Source: Aminipila sp032051575 (lineage in GTDB: Bacteria; Bacillota; Clostridia; Peptostreptococcales; Anaerovoracaceae). From it: a stretch of 64,000 bases of DNA. Numbering within the stretch: position 1 is the stretch's first letter; the number at the start of each line of letters is the position of its first letter. Shown one piece after another: positions 44,213 through 52,619 of this stretch. The position numbers and the translations under genes were made by a program. Under the pieces are notes generated by a model. It was not told the origin of the DNA. It did not search any database and worked only from the letters and a program-made list of their open reading frames with translations. Where the stretch lies: positions 372,001 to 436,000 of the forward strand of contig NZ_DAMBYD010000001.1 in the NCBI RefSeq assembly GCF_032051575.1, in the 5' to 3' direction.

Positions 44213-44584
44213 ATGGCTCGTATAGCCGGAGTAGATTTACCTAGAGAAAAAAGAGTAGAAATTGGTCTTACTTACATTTATGGTATCGGTAGAAAGACAT
44301 CAAATGCTATTCTTGAAAAAGCTGGTATCAGTCCTGACACAAGAGTTAAAGATTTAACTGAGGACGAGGCAGGTAAGATTAGAAAGATCATTGAACAGGA
44401 ATACCCTGTAGAAGGTGATTTAAGAAGAGAAGTTTCTTTAAACATTAAGAGACTTATGGAAATTGGCTGCTACAGAGGTATCAGACATAGAAGAGGTCTT
44501 CCTGTTAGAGGACAGAAGACTAAGACAAACGCTAGAACTAGAAAAGGTCCTAAAAAGACTGTAGGTAGAAAGAAGAAGAAGTAA
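44213..44584 (+). CDS. rpsM: 30S ribosomal protein S13
   Basis: 123 residues from ATG 44213 with SD AAGGAGG and the normal MARIAGVDLPREKRVEIGLTY start; an upstream in-frame start at 44180 is not supported. GCYRGIRHRRGLPVRGQKTK identifies S13, which contacts the P-site tRNA and L5. A 97-bp gap separates it from rpmJ and may hold an alpha-operon start. Confidence 0.97.
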   Translation: MARIAGVDLPREKRVEIGLTYIYGIGRKTSNAILEKAGISPDTRVKDLTEDEAGKIRKIIEQEYPVEGDLRREVSLNIKRLMEIGCYRGIRHRRGLPVRGQKTKTNARTRKGPKKTVGRKKKK

Positions 44585-44598
44585 GGAGGTAGGAAATC

Positions 44599-44997
44599 AT
44601 GGCTAAAGCTGTAAAGAAAACAGTTAGAAAAAAGAGAAGAGAACGTAAGAACATTGAAAAAGGCCAGGCGCATATCCAATCCACCTTTAACAATACTCTT
44701 GTAACTCTTACAGACTTAAACGGTAACGCATTATCATGGTCAAGTGCAGGTTCTCTTGGATTCAAAGGTTCAAGAAAGTCAACTCCTTTCGCAGCTCAGA
44801 TGGCTGCTGAAGAAGCTGCTAAGGCTGCAATGGAACATGGTTTGAAGACAGTAGAAGTTTACGTAAAGGGACCAGGTTCCGGACGTGAAGCTGCAATCAG
44901 AGCATTACAGTCTGCAGGTCTTGAAATCAATATGATTAAGGATATTACACCAATTCCTCATAATGGTTGCAGACCACCAAAGAGAAGAAGAGTTTAA
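44599..44997 (+). CDS. rpsK: 30S ribosomal protein S11
   Basis: 132 residues. GQAHIQSTFNNTLVTLTDLNG and the KDITPIPHNGCRPPKRRRV end are diagnostic. S11 forms part of the platform and the E-site mRNA channel. SD AAGGAGG. Confidence 0.98.
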   Translation: MAKAVKKTVRKKRRERKNIEKGQAHIQSTFNNTLVTLTDLNGNALSWSSAGSLGFKGSRKSTPFAAQMAAEEAAKAAMEHGLKTVEVYVKGPGSGREAAIRALQSAGLEINMIKDITPIPHNGCRPPKRRRV

Positions 44998-45019
44998 TTG
45001 AAGGGAGGAGTAATTTAGA

Positions 45020-45640
45020 ATGGCAAGATATACAGATGCTAACTGCAGGTTATGCAGAAGAGAAGGTCAGAAACTATTCTTAAAGGGCGAAAGATGTTAT
45101 AGCTCAAAGTGTGCTATAGAAAAGAGAAATTACGCTCCTGGACAGCATGGTCAGAGCAGAAAGAAAATCTCTGAGTATGGTTTACAGTTAAGAGAAAAGC
45201 AAAAGGCTAAGAGATTCTACGGTATGTTAGAAACTCAGTTTAGAAATTTATTTGATAAAGCTGCTAAGAAAAAGGGAATCACTGGTGAAAACCTTTTAAT
45301 TATGTTAGAATCCAGACTTGATAATGTTGTATTCAGAATGGGAATGGCATCATCAAGAAAAGAAGCTAGACAGCTAGTAACACATGGTCACTTTACTTTA
45401 AATGGTAAGAAGGTAGATATTCCTTCACTAGAAGTAAAGGCTGGAGATGTAATCAGAGTTAAGGAAAAGAGTCAGAACTCACCTAAATTCAAGGAAATGA
45501 AAGAAATGGCAATCAGCGTTCCATCATGGATAACAGTTGACATTGAGAAGCTTGAAGGTAAAGTTGTTGCTATTCCTAGAAGAGAAGATATCGATACTCC
45601 GATTGCAGAGCATCTTATCGTCGAATTATATTCCAAATAG
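45020..45640 (+). CDS. rpsD: 30S ribosomal protein S4, zinc form
   Basis: 206 residues. Cys9, Cys12, Cys26 and Cys31 form the zinc site of the C+ version; the S4 RNA-binding domain LDNVVFRMGMASSRKEARQLV is intact. Its position inside the alpha operon is typical of Clostridia; in Bacillus subtilis it stands alone. S4 starts 30S assembly. Confidence 0.98.
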   Translation: MARYTDANCRLCRREGQKLFLKGERCYSSKCAIEKRNYAPGQHGQSRKKISEYGLQLREKQKAKRFYGMLETQFRNLFDKAAKKKGITGENLLIMLESRLDNVVFRMGMASSRKEARQLVTHGHFTLNGKKVDIPSLEVKAGDVIRVKEKSQNSPKFKEMKEMAISVPSWITVDIEKLEGKVVAIPRREDIDTPIAEHLIVELYSK

Positions 45641-45687
45641 TATCTTATTCTTAAGATATATATTGGAAGAAAAGGGAGGGTTTTTGA

Positions 45688-46635
45688 GTGATAGAAATCG
45701 AAAAACCAACAATAGAGTGTATATTCTCAGAAGAAGATGCGAATTATGGTAAATTTGTAGTAGAACCCCTTGAAAGAGGATATGGAACTACACTTGGAAA
45801 TAGCTTAAGAAGAATTCTTCTTAGTTCACTTCCAGGTGCAGCTGTAACATCCATCAAGATTGATGGTATACTTCATGAATTTTCAACAATTCCTGGAGTA
45901 AAAGAAGATGTAACAGAGATAATATTAAATCTTAAAAAACTTGCTGTTAGACTTAACGGTGAAAATACGAAGAGAGTTATTATTAATGCTGTAGGACCAA
46001 AAGAAGTAACTGCTGCAGATATTATCGGCGATATGGAAATGGAAATCTTCAATCCCGATTTGCATATAGCAACGCTTGAAGAAAATGCAACACTGGTTAT
46101 GGAAATAAACTTGGCAAGAGGCAGAGGATACGTTCCTGCTGAACAGAACAAGAATGAAAACACACCAATCGCAGTGATTCCTGTGGATTCTATATATACA
46201 CCAGTTAGAAAAGTGAACTTTACAGTTGAGAACACAAGGGTTGGTCAGGTAACTGACTACGATAAGCTTAACCTAGAAATCTGGACGGACGGATCAATCA
46301 CTCCAGAAGAAGGTGTGTCAATTGGAGCTAAGATTATGCAGGAACATTTGAACCTGTTTATTGAGCTTACAGATGCAACGGATTCTATGGAAATCATGGT
46401 TGAAAAGGAAGAAGACCAGAAGGAAAAGGCCCTGGAGATGACTATTGAAGAACTTGAACTTTCAGTACGTTCATTCAACTGCTTAAAGAGAGCTGCAATA
46501 AATACAGTTGAGGAACTTACCCATAAATCCGAAGAGGATATGATGAAGGTTAGAAACCTAGGTAAGAAATCCTTAGACGAAGTAAGACACAAACTTGAAG
46601 AATTAGGCCTTGGTCTTAGACCAAGTGACGAATAA
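45688..46635 (+). CDS. rpoA: RNA polymerase alpha subunit
   Basis: 315 residues from a GTG start at 45688 (SD AAGGGAGGG). N-terminal dimerisation domain with EPLERGYGTTLGNSLRRILLSSLPG and C-terminal domain with TIEELELSVRSFNCLKRA and VRNLGKKSLDEV that binds UP elements and activators. Between rpsD and rplQ as usual. Confidence 0.98.
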   Translation: MIEIEKPTIECIFSEEDANYGKFVVEPLERGYGTTLGNSLRRILLSSLPGAAVTSIKIDGILHEFSTIPGVKEDVTEIILNLKKLAVRLNGENTKRVIINAVGPKEVTAADIIGDMEMEIFNPDLHIATLEENATLVMEINLARGRGYVPAEQNKNENTPIAVIPVDSIYTPVRKVNFTVENTRVGQVTDYDKLNLEIWTDGSITPEEGVSIGAKIMQEHLNLFIELTDATDSMEIMVEKEEDQKEKALEMTIEELELSVRSFNCLKRAAINTVEELTHKSEEDMMKVRNLGKKSLDEVRHKLEELGLGLRPSDE

Positions 46636-46749
46636 GCAATAATTGGTGGCGAAGTATTTTTAATCTATTGCTATGCAACTGATTTGCCAGCAGCGAAGCA
46701 GTTGACAACGCAGTAGATTGAAAAGGTGAGTCAAGAAAGGAGAAGAGTT

Positions 46750-47091
46750 ATGCCAGGATATAGAAAACTAGGCAGACCTACTGCTCATAGAAAAGCAATG
46801 CTTAGAAATATTGTTACTGACCTTTTTAGGGAAGGACGTATTTCTACAACTGACTGCAGAGCAAAGGAAGCTAGAAGAGAAGCTGAAAAGTTAATCACAC
46901 TTGCTAAGCGTGGTGATCTTCATGCTAGAAGACAGGTTCTTGCATATGTGTACGACGAAGATGTTGCAACAAAGTTATTTGATGAAATAGCTCCAAAGTA
47001 CGCTGAAAGACATGGTGGCTACACAAGAATCTTAAAATTAGGACCAAGACAGGGAGACTGCGCAGAAGTAGTATTCTTAGAGCTTGTATAA
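46750..47091 (+). CDS. rplQ: 50S ribosomal protein L17
   Basis: 113 residues from ATG 46750 (SD AAAGGAGAAG), giving the normal MPGYRKLGRPTAHRKAMLRN start; the in-frame codon at 46726 upstream is not supported. Last gene of the superoperon, followed by a terminator. The 114-bp gap after rpoA has no clear element. Confidence 0.97.
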   Translation: MPGYRKLGRPTAHRKAMLRNIVTDLFREGRISTTDCRAKEARREAEKLITLAKRGDLHARRQVLAYVYDEDVATKLFDEIAPKYAERHGGYTRILKLGPRQGDCAEVVFLELV

Positions 47092-47102
47092 TTAAGAACT
47101 GA

Positions 47103-47133
47103 GGGTGCGCAGGTTATTTGCGCACCCTTTTTT
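47103..47133 (+). terminator. Terminator of the ribosomal superoperon
   Basis: Arms GGGTGCGCA (47103-47111) and TGCGCACCC (47119-47127) with six T after them. Confidence 0.95.
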
Positions 47134-47138
47134 AACAT

Positions 47139-47252
47139 TGAAGCCCTAACCCGATTTGCGAAAGCAAATCGTTGGTAGGTCTTATGCAAGAAACTCACAA
47201 ATCTCCGATTTGTAGAGTTTTACTGCTCGTCCAGTGCTTTAGCACTGATGAC
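47139..47252 (+). repeat. Hairpin-rich repeat element, copy A
   Basis: About 114 bp that recurs at 47313-47425. It holds three hairpins: CGATTTGC-GAAA-GCAAATCG (47152-47171, GNRA loop), a bulged-A hairpin (47191-47220), and CAGTGCT-TT-AGCACTG (47232-47247) with outer GTC/GAC. No reading frame. It looks like a non-autonomous structured intergenic element. Confidence 0.75.
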
Positions 47253-47266
47253 GCAATTTAGGCTAG

Positions 47267-47300
47267 AAAATCACAAGTAGCGAAGCTGATTGTAGATTTT
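47267..47300 (+). repeat. Bulged-A hairpin element between the two copies
   Basis: AAAATC-ACAA ... TTGT-A-GATTTT: the same outer stem and unpaired A as at 26669, with a larger apical part holding AGCGAAGCT. Confidence 0.6.
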
Positions 47301-47312
47301 CATCGTGTAACA

Positions 47313-47425
47313 TGAAGCCCTAACCCGATTTGCTAAGTCAAATGGCGGTAGGTCTTATGCAAGAAACCCACAAATCTCTGATTTGCAGAGTTTTACTGCT
47401 AGTCCAGTGCTTTAGCACTGATGAC
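47313..47425 (+). repeat. Hairpin-rich repeat element, copy B
   Basis: About 113 bp, mostly the same as 47139-47252. The first hairpin has decayed (CGATTTGC now faces TCAAATGG), the bulged-A hairpin is at 47364-47393, and the CAGTGCT/AGCACTG hairpin is unchanged. The rest of the gap up to ecfA1 (47426-47545) holds nothing I recognise. Confidence 0.75.
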
Positions 47426-47545
47426 AGAATTCAGACAGAAAAAGATTAATAATTGTATAATGCTAATAAACGATAAATGTGATATTATCTCATTTTTAGA
47501 TTATGATTTTGAATATAACAAGCAAAGCTTGATTGGAATAGATAA

Positions 47546-48388
47546 ATGAAACAACAAATCATAAAGATAGAAAACTTAAAATTTTGTTATACCAGAGAAG
47601 CAGACCAAGTCTTAGTAGAGGCTATAAAAAATGTTAATCTTGAAGTTGAAAAAGGAAGCTTTGTTGCTGTAATAGGCAAAAATGGTTCGGGAAAATCAAC
47701 TTTAGCTAAAAACATTAATGCATTATTACTTCCAAGTAGTGGAACGGTATATGTGAAAGGTTTTGATACAAAGAATGATGACCACCTTTGGGATATAAGA
47801 CAAGCTGCAGGTATGGTATTTCAGAATCCTGATAATCAGCTGGTATCTTCAATTGTTGAGGATGATGTGGCTTTTGGTCCTGAGAACTTAGGTATTGCTC
47901 CTGAAGAAATCCGACAAAGGGTGGATTCTGCCCTTAAAGCGGTAAACATGTATGAACATAGAAAAAAAGCGCCTCACCTACTTTCTGGAGGTCAAAAGCA
48001 GAGAATTGCTATAGCCGGAGTTATAGCAATGATGCCGGACTGCATCATTTTTGATGAACCCACAGCTATGCTTGATCCAAAAGGAAGAGCTGGAGTTATG
48101 GCGATTATAAATAAATTACACAATGAAGGAATCACAGTTATTCTTATAACACATTTTATGGAAGAAGCGGCAGATGCTGATCGTGTTATAATTATGGACA
48201 AGGGAGAAATCATTCTTGATGGAGCTCCTGTAGAGATTTTCTCAGAGATAGGAAAAATCAGGGAGCTAGGACTTGATGTGCCTGTAGCTGTTGATTTGGC
48301 AGATAAATTAAGAAAAAGAGGAATTACTATTCCTAAAGAGATTATTCGAACAGAGGAAATGGTAGAGTATTTATGTCAATACAAGTAA
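47546..48388 (+). CDS. ecfA1: ECF transporter ATP-binding protein EcfA1
   Basis: 280 residues. Walker A GKNGSGKSTLAKN, Q-loop MVFQNPDNQLVSS (typical of EcfA1), signature LSGGQKQRIAIAG, Walker B CIIFDEPTAMLDP. With EcfA2 and EcfT it forms the shared energy module that drives vitamin uptake by separate S-components, none of which is in the window. The SD is weak (GGAATAG). Overlaps ecfA2 by 16 bp. Confidence 0.95.
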   Translation: MKQQIIKIENLKFCYTREADQVLVEAIKNVNLEVEKGSFVAVIGKNGSGKSTLAKNINALLLPSSGTVYVKGFDTKNDDHLWDIRQAAGMVFQNPDNQLVSSIVEDDVAFGPENLGIAPEEIRQRVDSALKAVNMYEHRKKAPHLLSGGQKQRIAIAGVIAMMPDCIIFDEPTAMLDPKGRAGVMAIINKLHNEGITVILITHFMEEAADADRVIIMDKGEIILDGAPVEIFSEIGKIRELGLDVPVAVDLADKLRKRGITIPKEIIRTEEMVEYLCQYK

Positions 48389-49218
48389 AAAATTTGAAAC
48401 ATGTATATAGTGAAGGCATGCCATTTGAATCCGTGGCCTTAGATGATGTGAGTTTTGAAATAAATGACGGAGAATTTGTGGGGATTATAGGTCATACAGG
48501 CTCAGGAAAATCAACTTTAGTGCAGCATTTCAATGGATTGTTGAAACCTAAATCAGGAGCTATAATGATTAGTGGTGTTGACATCACTAATCCAGCTACA
48601 TCCATGAGGGATATAAGAAAAAAAATAGGATTGGTATTTCAGTACCCAGAATATCAGCTTTTTGAGGAAACTGTAAAGCAGGATGTAGCATTTGGACCGT
48701 TAAACCTAGGACTTGATAAAGAGGAAGTAGAAGTCCGGGTAAAAGAGGCTATTGAGTTGGTGGGGCTTGATTATGAAGAAGTAGCAGAACGATCCCCTTT
48801 TGATTTATCAGGTGGTCAGAAGCGCAGAGTTGCCATAGCAGGCGTTATAGCAATGAAGCCTGAAGTACTTATTTTAGATGAACCCACAGCAGGACTTGAT
48901 CCTAAAGCCCATAAAGAACTGTTTGAGGTGATTAAAAAAATTCATAAAGAGCAGAGCAGCATTTTAATTTTAGTGTCTCATAATATGCAGGACATTGCAA
49001 ATCTAGCAGATAAAATTTTAGTTATGGAAAAGGGCAGACTAGCCATGTCAGGAAGCCCACGGGAAGTCTTTGCAAGGAGAGAAGAGTTAACAGCGATAGG
49101 TCTTAGTGTACCTCCAATTGCTGAATTACTATATCAGCTTCGCGATAAAGGTTTTCAAATTAATCCGGATGTTTTAAGTATGGATGAAGCTGTGGAGGAA
49201 TTAGTGAAAAGATTATGA
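48373..49218 (+). CDS. ecfA2: ECF transporter ATP-binding protein EcfA2
   Basis: 281 residues. Walker A GHTGSGKSTLVQHFNGL, Q-loop LVFQYPEYQLFEETV (the EcfA2 form), signature LSGGQKRRVAIAG and Walker B VLILDEPTAGLDP. Second ATPase of the energy-coupling module. The ATG lies inside ecfA1 and the end overlaps ecfT by 4 bp. Confidence 0.95.
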   Translation: MSIQVKNLKHVYSEGMPFESVALDDVSFEINDGEFVGIIGHTGSGKSTLVQHFNGLLKPKSGAIMISGVDITNPATSMRDIRKKIGLVFQYPEYQLFEETVKQDVAFGPLNLGLDKEEVEVRVKEAIELVGLDYEEVAERSPFDLSGGQKRRVAIAGVIAMKPEVLILDEPTAGLDPKAHKELFEVIKKIHKEQSSILILVSHNMQDIANLADKILVMEKGRLAMSGSPREVFARREELTAIGLSVPPIAELLYQLRDKGFQINPDVLSMDEAVEELVKRL

Positions 49219-50015
49219 TTAGAGACATCACATTAGGACAATTTTATCCAAGTAGCTCCTTTATTCACAGACTGGATCCCAGGGTAAAGATTGCAGGGAC
49301 ATTTATATATATAATTGCCTTATTCATTATAAATGATTTTATAGGATTTGCCATTGCAGCAGCAGCACTAGCTGTTGTAATAGGGGTTTCTAAAGTCCCA
49401 TTCAGTTTTATAGCAAAGGGATTAAAACCTGTATTTCTGATTATCGTATTTACTTTTTTAATAAATATGTTTATGACAGATGGTGAAATCATATATAAAA
49501 TAGGCTTTTTAAGGTTGACTAAAGAAGGTGTGTACAACGCCTGCTTTATGGGAATTAGATTAGTTTTATTAATATTTGGGTCATCCGTATTGACTTTGAC
49601 TACCAAGCCTATCAGTTTAACTGATGGAATTGAATATATTTTAAATCCGTTAAAAAAAGTGGGCGTACCTGCACATGAACTGGCTATGATGATGACTATA
49701 GCACTTCGATTTATACCTACACTACTTGAGGAAACGGATAAAATTATGAAAGCGCAAATGGCAAGAGGCGCAGACTTTGAAAGTGGTAATCTTATAAATC
49801 GAGCCAAAAGTTTAGTACCACTATTAGTTCCCTTATTCATAAGCGCTTTTCGCATAGCTCAGGACTTGGCTATGGCCATGGAAGCCAGATGCTATAGAGG
49901 TGGTGAACATAGAACACGCCTGCATGAAATGAAAATGTCAGGTCGTGATTTTGGAACTTTAACAATACTTGTTTTGTTTTTGGCATTAATTATTTTCAAA
50001 TCGCGTATAATGTAA
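49215..50015 (+). CDS. ecfT: ECF transporter transmembrane protein EcfT
   Basis: 266 residues with about five hydrophobic segments. IHRLDPRVKIAGTFIYI at the start and the two coupling helices with Ala-Arg-Gly motifs (QMARGADFES and EARCYRGGEHRT) that contact the ATPases. In Bacillus truA follows; here an L,D-transpeptidase gene follows instead. Confidence 0.95.
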   Translation: MIRDITLGQFYPSSSFIHRLDPRVKIAGTFIYIIALFIINDFIGFAIAAAALAVVIGVSKVPFSFIAKGLKPVFLIIVFTFLINMFMTDGEIIYKIGFLRLTKEGVYNACFMGIRLVLLIFGSSVLTLTTKPISLTDGIEYILNPLKKVGVPAHELAMMMTIALRFIPTLLEETDKIMKAQMARGADFESGNLINRAKSLVPLLVPLFISAFRIAQDLAMAMEARCYRGGEHRTRLHEMKMSGRDFGTLTILVLFLALIIFKSRIM

Positions 50016-50051
50016 TGTTAATATAATAATAAAATACAAAGGATTGATTAA

Positions 50052-51083
50052 GTGAAGCATTTGAATCTTGTGGTGATAGCCTTATCGTTATCAGTAGTTT
50101 TAGTGTTTATTCTTATAGTGGGACCGGACTCTGAGGAAGCATTTTTACAAAAAGATGAAAAATCAGTAGTTAAAACGGAATCTTCACAGGTCAGCGCGGA
50201 AATCGAGGAGCCTATAGAAGAACAGCCACTTAAGTATGGATTTAATTTAAAGTATACCAATTATTTGGTACAAGAGCCATACACTTATGTGGTAAATGGC
50301 GAAGAACGATGTTTTCAATTTGATGTAATGCGAGAAAAAATAGCTGTTGTAGAGAAGGCAATCGGGAAATATAGGCTGACGTATATTGATAATTACAAAA
50401 ATAGAAATGGCAGAGCACCCAAATACAAGGGCACCGAAGCAGATAAATTGGGTAATGATAGAAGTGCGGCAGCACCTGCTTACGCAAATATAAACGACTT
50501 AAATGAATTTGTGTATTTGACGGATGGTACTTTAGTGGAAGTACTGGAAGAAGATGAGGAATATACATTGGTTGGAGTTGTAGGCACAGATTTGGAATAC
50601 TCTGTACCAAGTCAATATATTCCTGAGAATGATAACTTAAAAGGATTAAAGAAAGTAATTGCAGTAGATAGAACAAATCAAAACATTGTAACCTTTGAAA
50701 AAGAAGATATTTGGAATGTCACATCTTACAGCATGGCCACCACAGGAAAAGTTGGGAAGTATCACCAGGCAACACCTTTAGGATACTTTTATGCTATTGA
50801 GAAGAAGCCAAAATTCTTCTATGTAAAAGACGGAACTTCTCAAATAGAAGGATATGCTCCCTATGCTGTGCGTTTTACAGCAGGTGCATATATTCATGGA
50901 ATATCAACAGCATATAAATATACTAAAGAAGGGACAAGAATGGATCCAGGAATAAACGAATTTTCTAGTAGTATCGGAACTGTACCACTCTCACATAAAT
51001 GTGTGAGAAATTATACTTCTCATGCAAAGTTTATATATAACTGGTATGAGCATGGAAAGACTATTGTAATAGTAATTGAGTAG
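50052..51083 (+). CDS. Membrane-anchored L,D-transpeptidase (YkuD)
   Basis: 343 residues from a GTG start at 50052. N-terminal membrane helix (LVVIALSLSVVLVFILIVG), an intermediate region, and a YkuD domain starting near VIAVDRTNQNIVTFEK; catalytic motif HGISTAY and SHKCVRN with the active-site Cys (the common form is SHGCVR). Such enzymes make 3-3 crosslinks in peptidoglycan, which are abundant in clostridia. It is exposed on the outside face. Confidence 0.88.
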   Translation: MKHLNLVVIALSLSVVLVFILIVGPDSEEAFLQKDEKSVVKTESSQVSAEIEEPIEEQPLKYGFNLKYTNYLVQEPYTYVVNGEERCFQFDVMREKIAVVEKAIGKYRLTYIDNYKNRNGRAPKYKGTEADKLGNDRSAAAPAYANINDLNEFVYLTDGTLVEVLEEDEEYTLVGVVGTDLEYSVPSQYIPENDNLKGLKKVIAVDRTNQNIVTFEKEDIWNVTSYSMATTGKVGKYHQATPLGYFYAIEKKPKFFYVKDGTSQIEGYAPYAVRFTAGAYIHGISTAYKYTKEGTRMDPGINEFSSSIGTVPLSHKCVRNYTSHAKFIYNWYEHGKTIVIVIE

Positions 51084-51114
51084 ATGAGATTTAATAAAAT
51101 CTAGATAGGAAGAA

Positions 51115-51756
51115 ATGATGAGACAAAGAAAAGTAAAAAATGTGGAAGCACGATTAGCTGCTTTTTCAGAGTTCTCTGTGGTAGATGGGAAAAAGATGAA
51201 GGGAAACTGGAAAAATATTTTTGATAATGATAATGATATTTACATGGAGTTAGGATGCGGTAAGGGACAGTTCTCTTTGAAGCTGGCAGAAATGCATCCG
51301 GACAGGAATTACATAGCGGTTGAAGGGCAGGACACGGTACTGCTTAGAGCTTTGGAAAAAGCGGCAATAGCCCAACTCCCAAATATTAAATTTATGCAGG
51401 CCTTTGTACAGGATGTAACAGAATATTTTGAGGAGGATGAATTAGCAGGTATTTATTTAAATTTTAGTGATCCATGGCCAAAGGATAGGCATGCAAAAAG
51501 AAGGCTGACCCATACTAAATTTTTGAAAGGGTATGCAACCGTTATAAAAAATAGTGGCATTGTGGAATTTAAAACGGATAATGATGCACTATTTGAATTT
51601 TCAATTAGAGAAATAAAAGCAAATGACTATGAAATACTGGAATATAGCAGGGATATTCATAATTCTGCTTTTCCTTCAAAAGAAATTACAACGGAGTATG
51701 AGGATAAATTTAAGGAAGCTAATAAAAATATAAATTATGTAAAATTTGTTGTGTAG
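51115..51756 (+). CDS. trmB: tRNA (guanine-N7)-methyltransferase TrmB
   Basis: 213 residues. SAM-binding MELGCGKGQFSLKLA, then NFSDPWPKDRHAKRRLTH, the TrmB signature, and EFKTDNDALFEFS. Methylates G46 of tRNAs. Starts at ATG 51115 (or 51118) with SD AGGAAG; 31 bp after the transpeptidase gene. Followed by a terminator. Confidence 0.97.
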   Translation: MMRQRKVKNVEARLAAFSEFSVVDGKKMKGNWKNIFDNDNDIYMELGCGKGQFSLKLAEMHPDRNYIAVEGQDTVLLRALEKAAIAQLPNIKFMQAFVQDVTEYFEEDELAGIYLNFSDPWPKDRHAKRRLTHTKFLKGYATVIKNSGIVEFKTDNDALFEFSIREIKANDYEILEYSRDIHNSAFPSKEITTEYEDKFKEANKNINYVKFVV

Positions 51757-51780
51757 AAAATGTATTTACTCTTAGATGTA

Positions 51781-51824
51781 AAAATAGTGATAAAAAACAA
51801 CTAGTTTTTTATCACTATTTTTAT
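51781..51824. terminator. Long hairpin terminator between convergent genes
   Basis: Arms 51781-51798 and 51804-51821 are nearly perfect (ATAGTGATAAAAAAC with GTTTTTTATCACTAT), with A-runs on one side and T-runs on the other. Confidence 0.9.
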
Positions 51825-51854
51825 TGGAGATTTTAAAATAAAATGTTGAAGAAC

Positions 51855-52526
51855 TCAAAATTTAATGTAGTCTGAAGGGTTTACTAATTTATCGTCTTTT
51901 TGCATCTCAAAATGTAAGTGAGATTCATCAGAGGATTCAAATAGACTAGTATCTCCTATGCCACCTATAATATCACCTTTTTTCACAACGTCGCCAGCTT
52001 CAACAACGGCACTGTCTGAAAGGTTTGAATAAGTTGTAATAAATCCGTTTCCATGATTAATTTTAACAGTATAACCAAGGCGATCATCTTTGTAGGTTTC
52101 CACAACCGTTCCCGCGGCAGCTGCTTGAACTCTTGAATCAAGTGGTGCAGCAATATCTATGCCGTTATGAACCATGTATTGATTTAAGGTTTTCGAATAA
52201 ATTGGTAGTTCTGTGGAATACTCTAGTGTTATAAGACCGTCTACAGGTGCAACCCAAGCTGAAGAATTAGAAGAATTTTTATTTTCATTTTGAGTATTTG
52301 ACTGAGGATTATCTTTACTATCCACAGTAGGAACTTGTTTTGTTACACTTCTTTCTTCTGGCTGATTGCTTTGGGGAACATTAATATTATTGTTATCTGA
52401 TAAATTAATTTTGTCCAAACTTGATTTCACAGTAAAAACTGAAGCAAGGGCAACAACGCTGAAACAAAGTACCAGAGCTATAGCAGCTCTATCCATTGGC
52501 TTTTTATCTTTTATTTTATGTCGCAT
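51855..52526 (-). CDS. LytM/M23-family peptidase, SpoIIQ-like layout
   Basis: 223 residues. N-terminal cytoplasmic stub, one membrane helix (AIALVLCFSVVALASVF), an Asn/Ser-rich linker and a LytM domain with metal ligands in HNGIDIAAP (His and Asp) and HLHFE (His). The size and layout match SpoIIQ, the forespore channel protein of sporulation, and the zinc motif is complete, as in clostridial SpoIIQ. A general cell-wall hydrolase is the alternative. SD AAGGAGGTG. Confidence 0.85.
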   Translation of the reverse strand: MRHKIKDKKPMDRAAIALVLCFSVVALASVFTVKSSLDKINLSDNNNINVPQSNQPEERSVTKQVPTVDSKDNPQSNTQNENKNSSNSSAWVAPVDGLITLEYSTELPIYSKTLNQYMVHNGIDIAAPLDSRVQAAAAGTVVETYKDDRLGYTVKINHGNGFITTYSNLSDSAVVEAGDVVKKGDIIGGIGDTSLFESSDESHLHFEMQKDDKLVNPSDYIKF

Positions 52527-52619
52527 AATTTACACCTCCTTATTGTATTATTGCCTTATTGCAGTTTTTCATACTTTGTAGTATAATGTTTTGTAATTTT
52601 ATATGAGTGAGGTGGATAT

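Noticed and set aside
47152..47425. CRISPR array or tRNA-like structures after rplQ
   Set aside because: Only two long copies with no regular spacer length, and the hairpins do not form a cloverleaf.
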